From Polaromonas sp. JS666 (lineage in GTDB: Bacteria; Pseudomonadota; Gammaproteobacteria; Burkholderiales; Burkholderiaceae_C): a stretch of 64,000 nt of DNA. The notes under the pieces are model-generated. The model was not told the DNA's origin. It saw only the letters and a list, made by a program, of their open reading frames with translations, and searched no databases. The position numbers and the translations under genes are program-made. Positions within the stretch are counted from its first letter, which is position 1; each line of letters opens with the position of its first letter. This document shows positions 52,463-59,452 of the stretch, in pieces. The stretch covers positions 2,170,001 through 2,234,000 of the forward strand of contig NC_007948.1 of assembly GCF_000013865.1 (NCBI RefSeq), in the 5' to 3' direction.

Positions 52463-53950
52463 TCAAATCCGGCTGAAATATTCACGGCGCTGCCAGTCGT
52501 CCTTGTCTTCAGCTTGCGCATAGCGGTCCAGCTCGGACCGCTTGACGCGCACGAGGTAGTCGACAAAGGCGCTGCCAAAGGCCTTGACCAGAATCGGGTC
52601 CGTTTGCAGGGCCTCCAGCGCTTCGCCCAGGCTGGTGGGCAGCAGGGTGCCGCTAGCCCCATAGGGTGCATCGGTGGCGGGCGGCGCCTTCAGCCGGCGC
52701 GTGATGCCGTCGAGCCCGGCATGAATCTGCGAGGCCAGGTACAGGTAGGGGTTGGCGGCGGGCTCGCCGATGCGGTTTTCAATGCGCGTGGCGCCGTCAC
52801 CGCACTGGCCCACCACACGCAGCATGGCGCCGCGGTTGTCGCGGCCCCAGAGCACAGCCTGCGGCGCCAGCGCATTCGGGCGGTAGCGGCCAAAGCCGTT
52901 GATGGTGGGCGTGCAGAACACGGCCATGCCACGCGCATGCGCCAGCAGGCCGGCCAGGTAGTGCTCGCCCGTCTCCGACAGCGTGTGCCGGGCATCGGCT
53001 GCCGTGCTGCCCGGGGCCGGCGCTTCGCGCTGAAACACATTGCGGCCGGTTTCACTGTCGACCAGCGACTGGTGCAGGTGCCAGCCGCTGGACATGATGT
53101 TGGCAAACGGCGGGCGGCACATGAAGCTGGCGTGGTAGCCCGCCCGGCGCAGCGCCTGCTTGACCGCATTGCGAAACAGCACCATGTTGTCGGCAGCTGT
53201 CAGCGCGTCGGTGGCTTCGAACACTGCTTCCACCTGGCTGGGGCCCAACTCGATCTCGAGCGACAGCAAGGGCAGGCCCAGCGCCTGCGCCGTGTGCTGC
53301 ACGATGCGCAAGGGCTCTTCGGCCAGGTCGTACCAGCCCTCGGTCAGCATGTTGTAGCCCGGGTGAACCAGGCTGACCTGCGGCGGCAAACCGGGCCAGC
53401 CGGCCTGGTTGGGGTCCAGCTGGTCCCGGGTGCCTTCCTCGGTGATCTTGTAAATGTGGAATTCGACTTCGAGCCCGCACTTCATGCCGTAGCCGGCCCG
53501 CGCCAGGCCGGCGAGCGCCTGCTGCAGCACGCGGCGCGTGTCCAGCTCCACCGGCTGGCCGTTTTGAAACCAGAGCTGGCCCTGAACCCAGCCGGTGGCG
53601 GGCGTCCAGGGCAGTTGCCGAAAGCTTGACGGGTCGGCCAGCAGCAGCAGGTTGCTGGCGAACTCGAAGCCCGGCAACCCGGCGGGGCCGCCACGCTCGA
53701 ATACTTTGAATGCCGTGCTGCGGTCCGAGGTGTCCTTGAGGACCAGGGTGCTGACCAGGCCCACGCCTTCCTGCATGGCCTTTGCGGCGGCGCCGGCCAC
53801 CAGGGTTTTACCGCGTGTGACACCGTGCAGGTCGCACCACGCAAAACGCACCAGCTCCAGGTCGCTGGCAGTGATCAGCCCGGAGGTGTGTTCCAGCGCT
53901 TGCTGGCGTGCGGCATCGCGGATTCCGCAGAGCTGCGCGAAGGTGGGCAC
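52463..53950 (-). CDS. Glutamine synthetase-like ligase (gamma-glutamylation type)
   Basis: A 495-residue ATP-dependent ligase of the GS fold, expected to join glutamate to an amine. The N-terminal beta-grasp contains LVRFAWCDLHGVTRGKTL. The catalytic domain has CGLEVEFHIY, LSLEIELGPSQVEAVF, SGWHLHQSL, NGFGRYRPNALAP, WGRDNRGAMLRV and ENRIGEPAANPYLYLASQ, so the metal and ATP sites look intact. GTG 53950 is chosen; the longer frame is only palindromic repeat DNA. The gene lies between a Rieske oxygenase and a ferredoxin. In aniline degradation a GS-like protein (TdnQ/AtdA1) makes gamma-glutamylanilide before dioxygenation, and PuuA/IpuC act on aliphatic amines. Here an aromatic amine is a reasonable guess; true glutamine synthesis is unlikely from the context. 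Confidence 0.85.
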   Translation of the reverse strand: MPTFAQLCGIRDAARQQALEHTSGLITASDLELVRFAWCDLHGVTRGKTLVAGAAAKAMQEGVGLVSTLVLKDTSDRSTAFKVFERGGPAGLPGFEFASNLLLLADPSSFRQLPWTPATGWVQGQLWFQNGQPVELDTRRVLQQALAGLARAGYGMKCGLEVEFHIYKITEEGTRDQLDPNQAGWPGLPPQVSLVHPGYNMLTEGWYDLAEEPLRIVQHTAQALGLPLLSLEIELGPSQVEAVFEATDALTAADNMVLFRNAVKQALRRAGYHASFMCRPPFANIMSSGWHLHQSLVDSETGRNVFQREAPAPGSTAADARHTLSETGEHYLAGLLAHARGMAVFCTPTINGFGRYRPNALAPQAVLWGRDNRGAMLRVVGQCGDGATRIENRIGEPAANPYLYLASQIHAGLDGITRRLKAPPATDAPYGASGTLLPTSLGEALEALQTDPILVKAFGSAFVDYLVRVKRSELDRYAQAEDKDDWQRREYFSRI

Positions 53951-54046
53951 GGCCCTCACCCCAGCCTGCTCCCAGAGGGAGAGGGAATGAAAGCAGGAAT
54001 CTTGGCTCCCTCTCCCTCTGGGAGAGGGTTGGGGTGAGGGCTGCCC
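53951..54046. repeat. Long palindromic repeat at the Rieske-GS junction
   Basis: CCCTCACCCCAGCC...GAGGGAGAGGGA and TCCCTCTCCCTCTGGGAG...GGGGTGAGGG form imperfect inverted arms of over 30 bp around a central AATGAAAGCAGGAATCTTGG. It is the common bacterial repeat built on CTCTCCCTCTGGGAGAGGG. It runs into the 3' end of the Rieske gene and abuts the GS-like start codon. Confidence 0.88.
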
Positions 54047-55410
54047 GTCCAAGGCGCACCGTCACGCTTGGTCCGCACCTGCTCGCGCCACCAGTCGGGC
54101 CACGCACCGGCTGGTGCAATGCCGTCCACCGTGTCCGGCCCGGTCATGGCTGCGGCCTGTGCTGCGTCGGCGATACCCGGCGCAACACCGCCGGCCTGCA
54201 CCGTGGCGATGGCCTTGATCAGCACCCGCCGGTTGACCATGATGACCTTGTCGGTGGTGCCCAGGTGCTCGCGCGTGCGGTCGGCAATCGGGCCCATGCT
54301 TTCCACGGCCCACTGGTCATGCACGTTGATATCGTCCTCGCCCATGCCCAGATAGGTCTGGCTCAACTGTTCCTCGGCATCAAAGCCCCACCGGTTATGG
54401 CTGCCGGCCTTGGGGATGTAGTCGGGTAGCGAGATGAACTGCTGGCGCTGCGCGCGCATGCTCTCCTTGTCCAGCGGCCCGGCAAAGCTGGTGAAGAAGG
54501 AATACCAGTAGGTATGCGTGTCGTCCACGGGCAGGTGCATCTGCGTGATCGTCATGGTTTCCGACAGCGGAATCACAAAGGTGGCCGGGAAGATGGCCTG
54601 GGTCACGCGCACATGGGTCAGCTTGTCGGTCATGGGCCGCAACGCGGTGAGCTGCATGCCCCACGGTCTGGTTTCAAAGCTGATGTCGGGCTGCGCAAAT
54701 TCGCGCATGATGCGCGTCATCGGCCATTGCTCGCCATCCATGGCGCCGGCGCTCGCACTGCGGAACTGTTTGCCCGCTGCGTTCTGGCCGATCTCGTCCA
54801 GCGGCTCGTCCTGCAGAAAACGGTGCAGGAAGGAGGGATGCGCCGGGTCAATGCCTACTTCAAAGGCCTGCAGCCAGTTGGCGTTCCACAGGCCCTTGAA
54901 GGCAAAGCTGTGGGTGGCCGGTGCGGCAAAGCAGTCAAACGCCGGGAAGGGCGGGGGTGTGCTGCCCTCGTCACCCAGCCAGGCAAACAGCACGCCGCTT
55001 TTTTCGATCACCGGGTAGCTGCGCTGTCTGATGCGTTCGCACAGCTTGCTGCCCGTGGGCTCGGCCGGCGTCTCCAGGCAGCGGCCATCAGCTGCAAACT
55101 TCCAGCCGTGAAACGGGCAGCGCAGGCCACCACCCTGTTCAAGGCTCTCGCGCCGGCCAAATGACAGGTCGGCCCCGCGGTGCGGACAGTCGCGGTCCAG
55201 CAGGCCCCAGGTGTTGCTGGCGTCACTGAACAGCACCAGGTCCTGGCCCAGCACGCGCACCGCCTTGACCGGGCGCTTGTCCATGCGCGGGTCCTGGCTG
55301 GGGTTGAATTCGTCGACCAGCGCCACCGGTTGCCAATACTGGCGCATCAGCTGCCCGCAGGGAGTGCCCGGGCCGATCCGGGTGATCAGTTCGTTTTGTT
55401 CTGCATTCAT
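53956..55410 (-). CDS. Rieske aromatic oxygenase, large subunit, with repeat-derived C-terminus
   Basis: A 484-residue ring-hydroxylating or O-demethylating oxygenase of the single-subunit-type (phthalate/phenoxybenzoate dioxygenase-like) group. The start is MNAEQNELITRIGPGTPCGQ and the family tag MRQYWQPVAL follows. The Rieske cluster is bound by C75-P-H77 and C98-P-F-H101. The mononuclear iron site is IDPAHPSFLHRF (D188, H191, H196). The last 30 or so residues (from about 453, GSPHPNPLPEGEG...) are translated from a palindromic repeat and are not part of the fold. There is no small subunit. ATG 55410 has AGGACATCC upstream. It heads a four-gene operon under a divergent GntR; the substrate is unknown. 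Confidence 0.9.
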   Translation of the reverse strand: MNAEQNELITRIGPGTPCGQLMRQYWQPVALVDEFNPSQDPRMDKRPVKAVRVLGQDLVLFSDASNTWGLLDRDCPHRGADLSFGRRESLEQGGGLRCPFHGWKFAADGRCLETPAEPTGSKLCERIRQRSYPVIEKSGVLFAWLGDEGSTPPPFPAFDCFAAPATHSFAFKGLWNANWLQAFEVGIDPAHPSFLHRFLQDEPLDEIGQNAAGKQFRSASAGAMDGEQWPMTRIMREFAQPDISFETRPWGMQLTALRPMTDKLTHVRVTQAIFPATFVIPLSETMTITQMHLPVDDTHTYWYSFFTSFAGPLDKESMRAQRQQFISLPDYIPKAGSHNRWGFDAEEQLSQTYLGMGEDDINVHDQWAVESMGPIADRTREHLGTTDKVIMVNRRVLIKAIATVQAGGVAPGIADAAQAAAMTGPDTVDGIAPAGAWPDWWREQVRTKRDGAPWTGSPHPNPLPEGEGAKIPAFIPSPSGSRLG

Positions 55411-55454
55411 GGATGTCCTGCGGGATGGGGGTGATCAGGTGGGGGGTGTGAAAA

Positions 55455-55464
55455 CGGTATACCG
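55455..55464. promoter_or_regulatory. CGGTATACCG palindrome, probable GntR operator
   Basis: A 10-bp perfect palindrome centred on GTATAC in the 83-bp divergent gap; a further GTGTAC lies at 55478. FCD-type GntR proteins often bind sites with a GTATAC core. Confidence 0.55.
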
Positions 55465-55493
55465 AAATTTGAATTCAGTGTACAGTCATCATC

Positions 55494-56216
55494 ATGAGCT
55501 TGCAAGAAACGGTTTTGATGCAGTTACGGGACCTGATCCTGCGCGGGGAATTCGCGCCCGGCCAGCGTCTGGCCGAGCAGCAACTGGCTGAGCGCCTGGG
55601 TGCCTCACGCACGCCGGTGCGGGCCGCGCTGGTCACGCTGGAGCAGGAAGGGCTGGTGGAGGCCAACGACACGGGCAAATACCTGGTGCGCCAGTTCACA
55701 CCGCGCGAAGTGGCCGATGCGATTGCCGTGCGCGGCCATCTTGAAGGCATGGCCGCGCGCCTGGTGGCTGAGCATGGGGTTTCTCGCCAGCTGCAGCTCG
55801 ACCTGCAGTCCTGCCTCGACGAAGGCGACCGCGCGCTGGCGCCCAATCCGCTGGCTTATGAAAACTACGCGGCCTATGCCGTCATGAACGACCGCTTCCA
55901 TGCGCTGATCCTGGAGGCCAGCGGCAACCGCGCCCTGCAGCGTGCCATCGAACTCAATGACAAGCTGCCTTTTGCTTCAGCGTCGGCCATGCTGCCGATG
56001 CAATCCACATTGGAGCAGGACCGCGACTGGATGCATTACGCGCACCGCCAGCACCATATGCTGTTTGCCGCCCTCAAGGCCGGCGAAGGCGCGCGTGCCC
56101 AGGCCCTGGCCGTGGAGCATACGGAAGTGGCCCAGATGAACATGCGCATGGCGCTGGAGCGGCGGGCCGAAACCGAACACCTGATGCCGGGCCTGCGTCT
56201 GGTGGTGGGGCGGTAA
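55494..56216 (+). CDS. GntR-family (FCD) regulator of the Rieske/GS operon
   Basis: A 240-residue regulator. The winged helix-turn-helix covers about residues 5-68 (LRDLILRGEFAPGQRLAEQQ, RLGASRTPVRAALVTLEQEG) and the helical FCD domain about 78-215, with His residues (HLEG, FHALILEASGN, HHMLFAAL) placed to bind a metal and carboxylate ligand. It is divergent from the Rieske oxygenase, so it probably represses that operon until a substrate or intermediate binds. Confidence 0.9.
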   Translation: MSLQETVLMQLRDLILRGEFAPGQRLAEQQLAERLGASRTPVRAALVTLEQEGLVEANDTGKYLVRQFTPREVADAIAVRGHLEGMAARLVAEHGVSRQLQLDLQSCLDEGDRALAPNPLAYENYAAYAVMNDRFHALILEASGNRALQRAIELNDKLPFASASAMLPMQSTLEQDRDWMHYAHRQHHMLFAALKAGEGARAQALAVEHTEVAQMNMRMALERRAETEHLMPGLRLVVGR

Positions 56217-56303
56217 GCTAGGTCAGAGGCTGCTCCCAAGGCGGTGCGCCTGGTCCGCGCAGGCAAGTAGCCGGCAGGCAGGACGCGCAGCGCGTTTACC
56301 TGC

Positions 56304-57338
56304 TTACTCTTTGGCGACCTGCAGCACCAGCTTGCCAAAATTTTCCCCATTGAAAAGCTTGAGCAGCGTCTCGGGAAAGGTGTCCAGGCCGACCACCACG
56401 TCTTCCTTGCTTTTCATGGTGCCGGCTTTCAGGTAACCCGCCAGTTCAGCCACGGCCAGGTGGTAGCGGTCGGCGTAGTCAAACACGACAATACCTTCCA
56501 TGCGCGCACGGTTCACCAGCAGCGACAGGTAGTTGGCGGGACCCTTGACGGGCGTGGTGTTGTTGTACTGGCTGATCGCGCCGCAGATGATGATGCGTGC
56601 GCCGCGTGCGAGTTTGGCCAGCACCAGGTCGAGAATTTCGCCGCCCACGTTGTCAAAATAAATATCGACGCCTTTGGGGCAATGTTCTTTGAGGCCGGCC
56701 CGCACGTCGCTGTTTTTGTAGTCGATGCAGGCGTCGAAGCCCAGTTCGTTGACCACCCAGTCGCACTTGGCCTTGCCGCCGGCAATGCCGACCACGCGGC
56801 AGCCCTTGAGCCTGGCGATCTGGCCCACGGTCTGGCCCACGGCGCCGGCTGCGCCGGACACCACCACGGTTTCGCCCGCCTTGGGCAGGCCGACTTCGAG
56901 CAGGCCGAAGTAACCGGTCATGCCCGGCAGGCCCAGCACATTGAGCCATGAGGTGAGCCCCAGGCGCGGATCGATCTTGAACATGCCGCTGCGCTTGATC
57001 TGGTCCGCCGGAATCAGGCAGTACTCCTGCACATCCAGCCCGGCATTGACATAGTCGCCCACGGCAAACGCCGGGTTTTGGGAGGCGATGACCTTGCCCA
57101 CGCCGCCGGCGCGCATGACCGCGCCCAGCTCGACCGGCGGGATATAGCTTTTGGCGTCGTTCATCCAGCCACGCATGGCTGGGTCCAGCGAGAGGTAAAG
57201 GGTTTTGACCAGCACGCCGCCGGGGCCGGGTTCAGCCACCGGCTCGGTGGTGAAGTTCCAGTTGGCGCGGGTGGGTAGGCCCGCCGGGCGGCTGGCCAGG
57301 CGGACCTGGTGATTGACTAATTCGGTGATGGCGCTCAT
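56304..57338 (-). CDS. NADP-dependent oxidoreductase, leukotriene B4 dehydrogenase/YncB (CurA) type
   Basis: A 344-residue zinc-independent medium-chain reductase that reduces enone double bonds with NADPH. It has the family N-terminus (NHQVRLASRPAGLPTRANWNF), TLYLSLDPAMRGWM, the nucleotide-binding VVVSGAAGAVGQTVGQIARL (about 153-172) and FDNVGGEILDLVL. C-terminal DYADRYHLAVAELAGYL is typical. No catalytic zinc cysteines are present. Start ATG 57338 has GGAGA. It lies alone between the Rieske regulator and the isomerase gene; a link to the aromatic pathways is possible but not required. Confidence 0.9.
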   Translation of the reverse strand: MSAITELVNHQVRLASRPAGLPTRANWNFTTEPVAEPGPGGVLVKTLYLSLDPAMRGWMNDAKSYIPPVELGAVMRAGGVGKVIASQNPAFAVGDYVNAGLDVQEYCLIPADQIKRSGMFKIDPRLGLTSWLNVLGLPGMTGYFGLLEVGLPKAGETVVVSGAAGAVGQTVGQIARLKGCRVVGIAGGKAKCDWVVNELGFDACIDYKNSDVRAGLKEHCPKGVDIYFDNVGGEILDLVLAKLARGARIIICGAISQYNNTTPVKGPANYLSLLVNRARMEGIVVFDYADRYHLAVAELAGYLKAGTMKSKEDVVVGLDTFPETLLKLFNGENFGKLVLQVAKE

Positions 57339-57513
57339 GAGGTGTCTCCATGGAAGGCAGGTTGCAGGTGACCGCTTTTTGCGGCAGCTGGGCATGGTAG
57401 CCGCGCCGGGCCGGGCGGAGAGTCGCGCAGGCGATTCGGCGGAACAGGTCGGCAACACTTTTGCAGCCTGTGCGGATGGCCGGCGCACGGCGTTTCAGTT
57501 TATGCTTTCGGTC

Positions 57514-58152
57514 ATGAAGCTTCACAACTATTTCCGTTCTTCCGCCTCCTTCCGCGTCCGGATTGCGCTTGAACTCAAGGCCCTGGACTATGAGTACATT
57601 GCGGTGCACATTGCCCGGGGTGACCATAAAAAAGAGCCTTATGCAGCCCTTTCTGCCGACACTTTGGTGCCGCTGCTGGAAGTGGACGGTGAAAAGCTGT
57701 CGCAGTCGATGGCCATCATCGAATACCTGGACGAAAAGCATCCGTCGCCGCCGCTCCTGCCCGCCGATGCGGCAGGCCGCGCCAAGGTGCGTGCGCTGGC
57801 CCAGTCGATTGCCTGCGAGATTCACCCGCTCAACAACCTGCGCGTACTCAAGTACCTCGTGCGGGAACTCAAGGTGGAAGAAGAGGCCAAAAACACCTGG
57901 TACCGCCACTGGTGCCGCGAAGGGCTGGAGGCCTTCGAGCGGCAGCTGGCCCAGTTGCCGGCCTCCACCTATTGCTATGGCAATACCCCCACCCTGGCAG
58001 ACTGCTGCCTGGTGCCGCAAATCTTCAACGCCAAACGCTTCAATGTGAACTTCGACGGCTTGCCCCGTACGATGGCGGCGTATGACGCCTGCATGGCGCT
58101 GCCGGCGTTCCAAAAGGCCCAGCCTTCGGCCTGCCCCGATAACGAAGCCTGA
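57514..58152 (+). CDS. maiA: Maleylacetoacetate/maleylpyruvate isomerase (zeta-class GST)
   Basis: A 212-residue glutathione-dependent cis-trans isomerase. The active-site SSASFRVRIALELKALDYE (about 9-27) holds the catalytic Ser-Ser pair of zeta-class GSTs. The glutathione-binding VPLLEVDG and QSMAIIEYLDE (Gln-Ser) and the C-terminal NLRVLKYL and TPTLADCCLVPQIFNA complete the fold. Start ATG 57514 (MKLHNYF) is chosen; a Met four codons upstream is possible. No homogentisate genes are seen, whereas gentisate genes lie 11 kb away, so maleylpyruvate to fumarylpyruvate (NagL role) is the likelier reaction. Confidence 0.92.
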   Translation: MKLHNYFRSSASFRVRIALELKALDYEYIAVHIARGDHKKEPYAALSADTLVPLLEVDGEKLSQSMAIIEYLDEKHPSPPLLPADAAGRAKVRALAQSIACEIHPLNNLRVLKYLVRELKVEEEAKNTWYRHWCREGLEAFERQLAQLPASTYCYGNTPTLADCCLVPQIFNAKRFNVNFDGLPRTMAAYDACMALPAFQKAQPSACPDNEA

Positions 58153-58154
58153 AA

Positions 58155-58248
58155 ATGTGGCCCCCACGCTCCCCACTCCGTGTGGTTCGCTGCCCCCCGA
58201 GGGGGCTAATTTTCCTAGGGGCGGCCCGTCGGAAAATTGCTCTGCAGA
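58155..58248. repeat. GGCCCCCACG...CCGAGGGGGC intergenic repeat, copy 5
   Basis: Same block order as at 10179-10260, including CTAATTTTCCTAGGGGC and CCGTCGGAAAATTGC, with a few substitutions. It fills the gap between maiA and pgeF. Confidence 0.85.
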
Positions 58249-58258
58249 CCAGGTCGCT

Positions 58259-59071
58259 ATGGATGCACGCTGGCTGATTCCTGACTGGCCCGCGCCACCG
58301 GGCGTGCGGGCGGTCTTCACCACCCGGCAGGGCGGGGTGTCAGACGTGCCTTATGACAGCATGAACCTGGGCGACCATGTGGGCGACCTGCCTGAGCGCG
58401 TGGCCGCCAACCGCTCGCTTTTGCAGCGTGCCACCGGCGCCCGCTCCATATTCCTCAAGCAGGTTCATGGCAGCGAGGTGCTGGAGCTTGGCCCGGACAC
58501 CGCCGATGGCCAGCTGGCCGATGCCTGCGTCACGGTGCAGTCCGGGCTGGCCTGTACCATCATGGTCGCTGATTGCCTGCCTGTGCTGCTGGCCACGGAA
58601 GACGGGGCCGTGGTGGCCGCGGCGCATGCCGGCTGGCGGGGGCTGGCGGGGATCGACGGGCCGGGCGGGCAGGGGGTGCTGGAGTCGGTTTATCAGCATG
58701 TCAAGGCTATAACTCCCGAAAATACAGAAGATGACGCTACTAAAATGGTAGCGTGGCTGGGCCCCTGCATAGGGCCCTCCGCCTTTGAAGTTGGCCCCGA
58801 GGTGAAAGCGGCATTTGAAGCGGGACAGCCCGGTGCGGACCGCTTCTTTGTGCCGTGCGGGGCGGGCAAGTACCTGGCCAATCTGCCTGCACTGGCCCGC
58901 CTTCGGCTGCAGGCGCTGGGCGTCACGCAAATTTATGGCAACGACGGCAGCCTTCCCTGGTGCACGGTGAGCAACCCTTCAAGGTTCTTTTCTCATCGGC
59001 GCGATGCGGGCGTCGGCGGCAACGGCTTCGGTACCACGGGCCGCATGGCCGCCTGCATCTGGATGGAGTGA
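58259..59071 (+). CDS. pgeF: Peptidoglycan editing factor / multicopper polyphenol oxidase-like (YfiH/LACC1 family)
   Basis: A 270-residue protein of the YfiH/LACC1 family, members of which act as purine nucleoside phosphorylases or remove wrongly placed residues from peptidoglycan precursors. The metal/active-site motifs are FLKQVHGSEVLEL (His), VADCLPVLLA (Cys) and AAAHAGWRGLAG (His), with WLGPCIGPSAFEVG and the C-terminal GGNGFGTTGRMAACIW. Residues about 150-162 (ITPENTEDDATKM) are encoded by an in-frame hairpin repeat and interrupt the usual short loop before WLGPCIGP. Start ATG 58259; its 3' end overlaps the opposite-strand membrane-protein gene by 93 bp. Confidence 0.92.
   Translation: MDARWLIPDWPAPPGVRAVFTTRQGGVSDVPYDSMNLGDHVGDLPERVAANRSLLQRATGARSIFLKQVHGSEVLELGPDTADGQLADACVTVQSGLACTIMVADCLPVLLATEDGAVVAAAHAGWRGLAGIDGPGGQGVLESVYQHVKAITPENTEDDATKMVAWLGPCIGPSAFEVGPEVKAAFEAGQPGADRFFVPCGAGKYLANLPALARLRLQALGVTQIYGNDGSLPWCTVSNPSRFFSHRRDAGVGGNGFGTTGRMAACIWME
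58735..58753. repeat. CGCTAC-type hairpin repeat inside pgeF
   Basis: CGCTAC-TAAAATG-GTAGCG lies in frame within pgeF, part of a longer repeat-like stretch from GGCTATAACTCC (about 58704). Confidence 0.65.
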
Positions 59072-59341
59072 TGGGGCAGCCGGGTCCGCGATCGCACCAG
59101 TGGCGGCAACATCATCACCTGCATCGGTGCGCGTTCGCTGCGCGAACTCTTCGGCATCGCGTTTTTTGATCGCCCTGCTGCGTGCCGGCGCACCCATTAG
59201 GTAAACCACCAATGCCGCAGGCCCCATTCCATAGAGTACAAAGGTAATAAGCGCCCCCAGCACCGTTCCGTTGCTGTTGGTGGCTTCAGCAACACTCATC
59301 ATGAGCACGACGTAGATCCAGGCGATGACAATCAAATACAT
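58979..59341 (-). CDS. Small hypothetical inner-membrane protein
   Basis: A 120-residue protein of unknown function. Two hydrophobic segments are clear: residues 1-17 (MYLIVIAWIYVVLMMSV) and about 27-48 (LGALITFVLYGMGPAALVVY). A basic stretch RSRAIKKRD follows, then a polar Ala-rich tail. The tail is encoded opposite the end of pgeF (93-bp convergent overlap) and may be poorly conserved. Its place between pgeF and phaC and the coherent membrane segments support a real gene. Confidence 0.65.
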   Translation of the reverse strand: MYLIVIAWIYVVLMMSVAEATNSNGTVLGALITFVLYGMGPAALVVYLMGAPARSRAIKKRDAEEFAQRTRTDAGDDVAATGAIADPAAPSLHPDAGGHAARGTEAVAADARIAPMRKEP

Positions 59342-59452
59342 ATAAAACTCTGAGTTCGGTCAGCAATTTAGAAGAAAACCCTACGATACTGAAAGCCTGT
59401 TTAAAAAGGCGAAAAAAGGGTCTTCAGGACTCCATACCGAGAAGGAGGCAAG

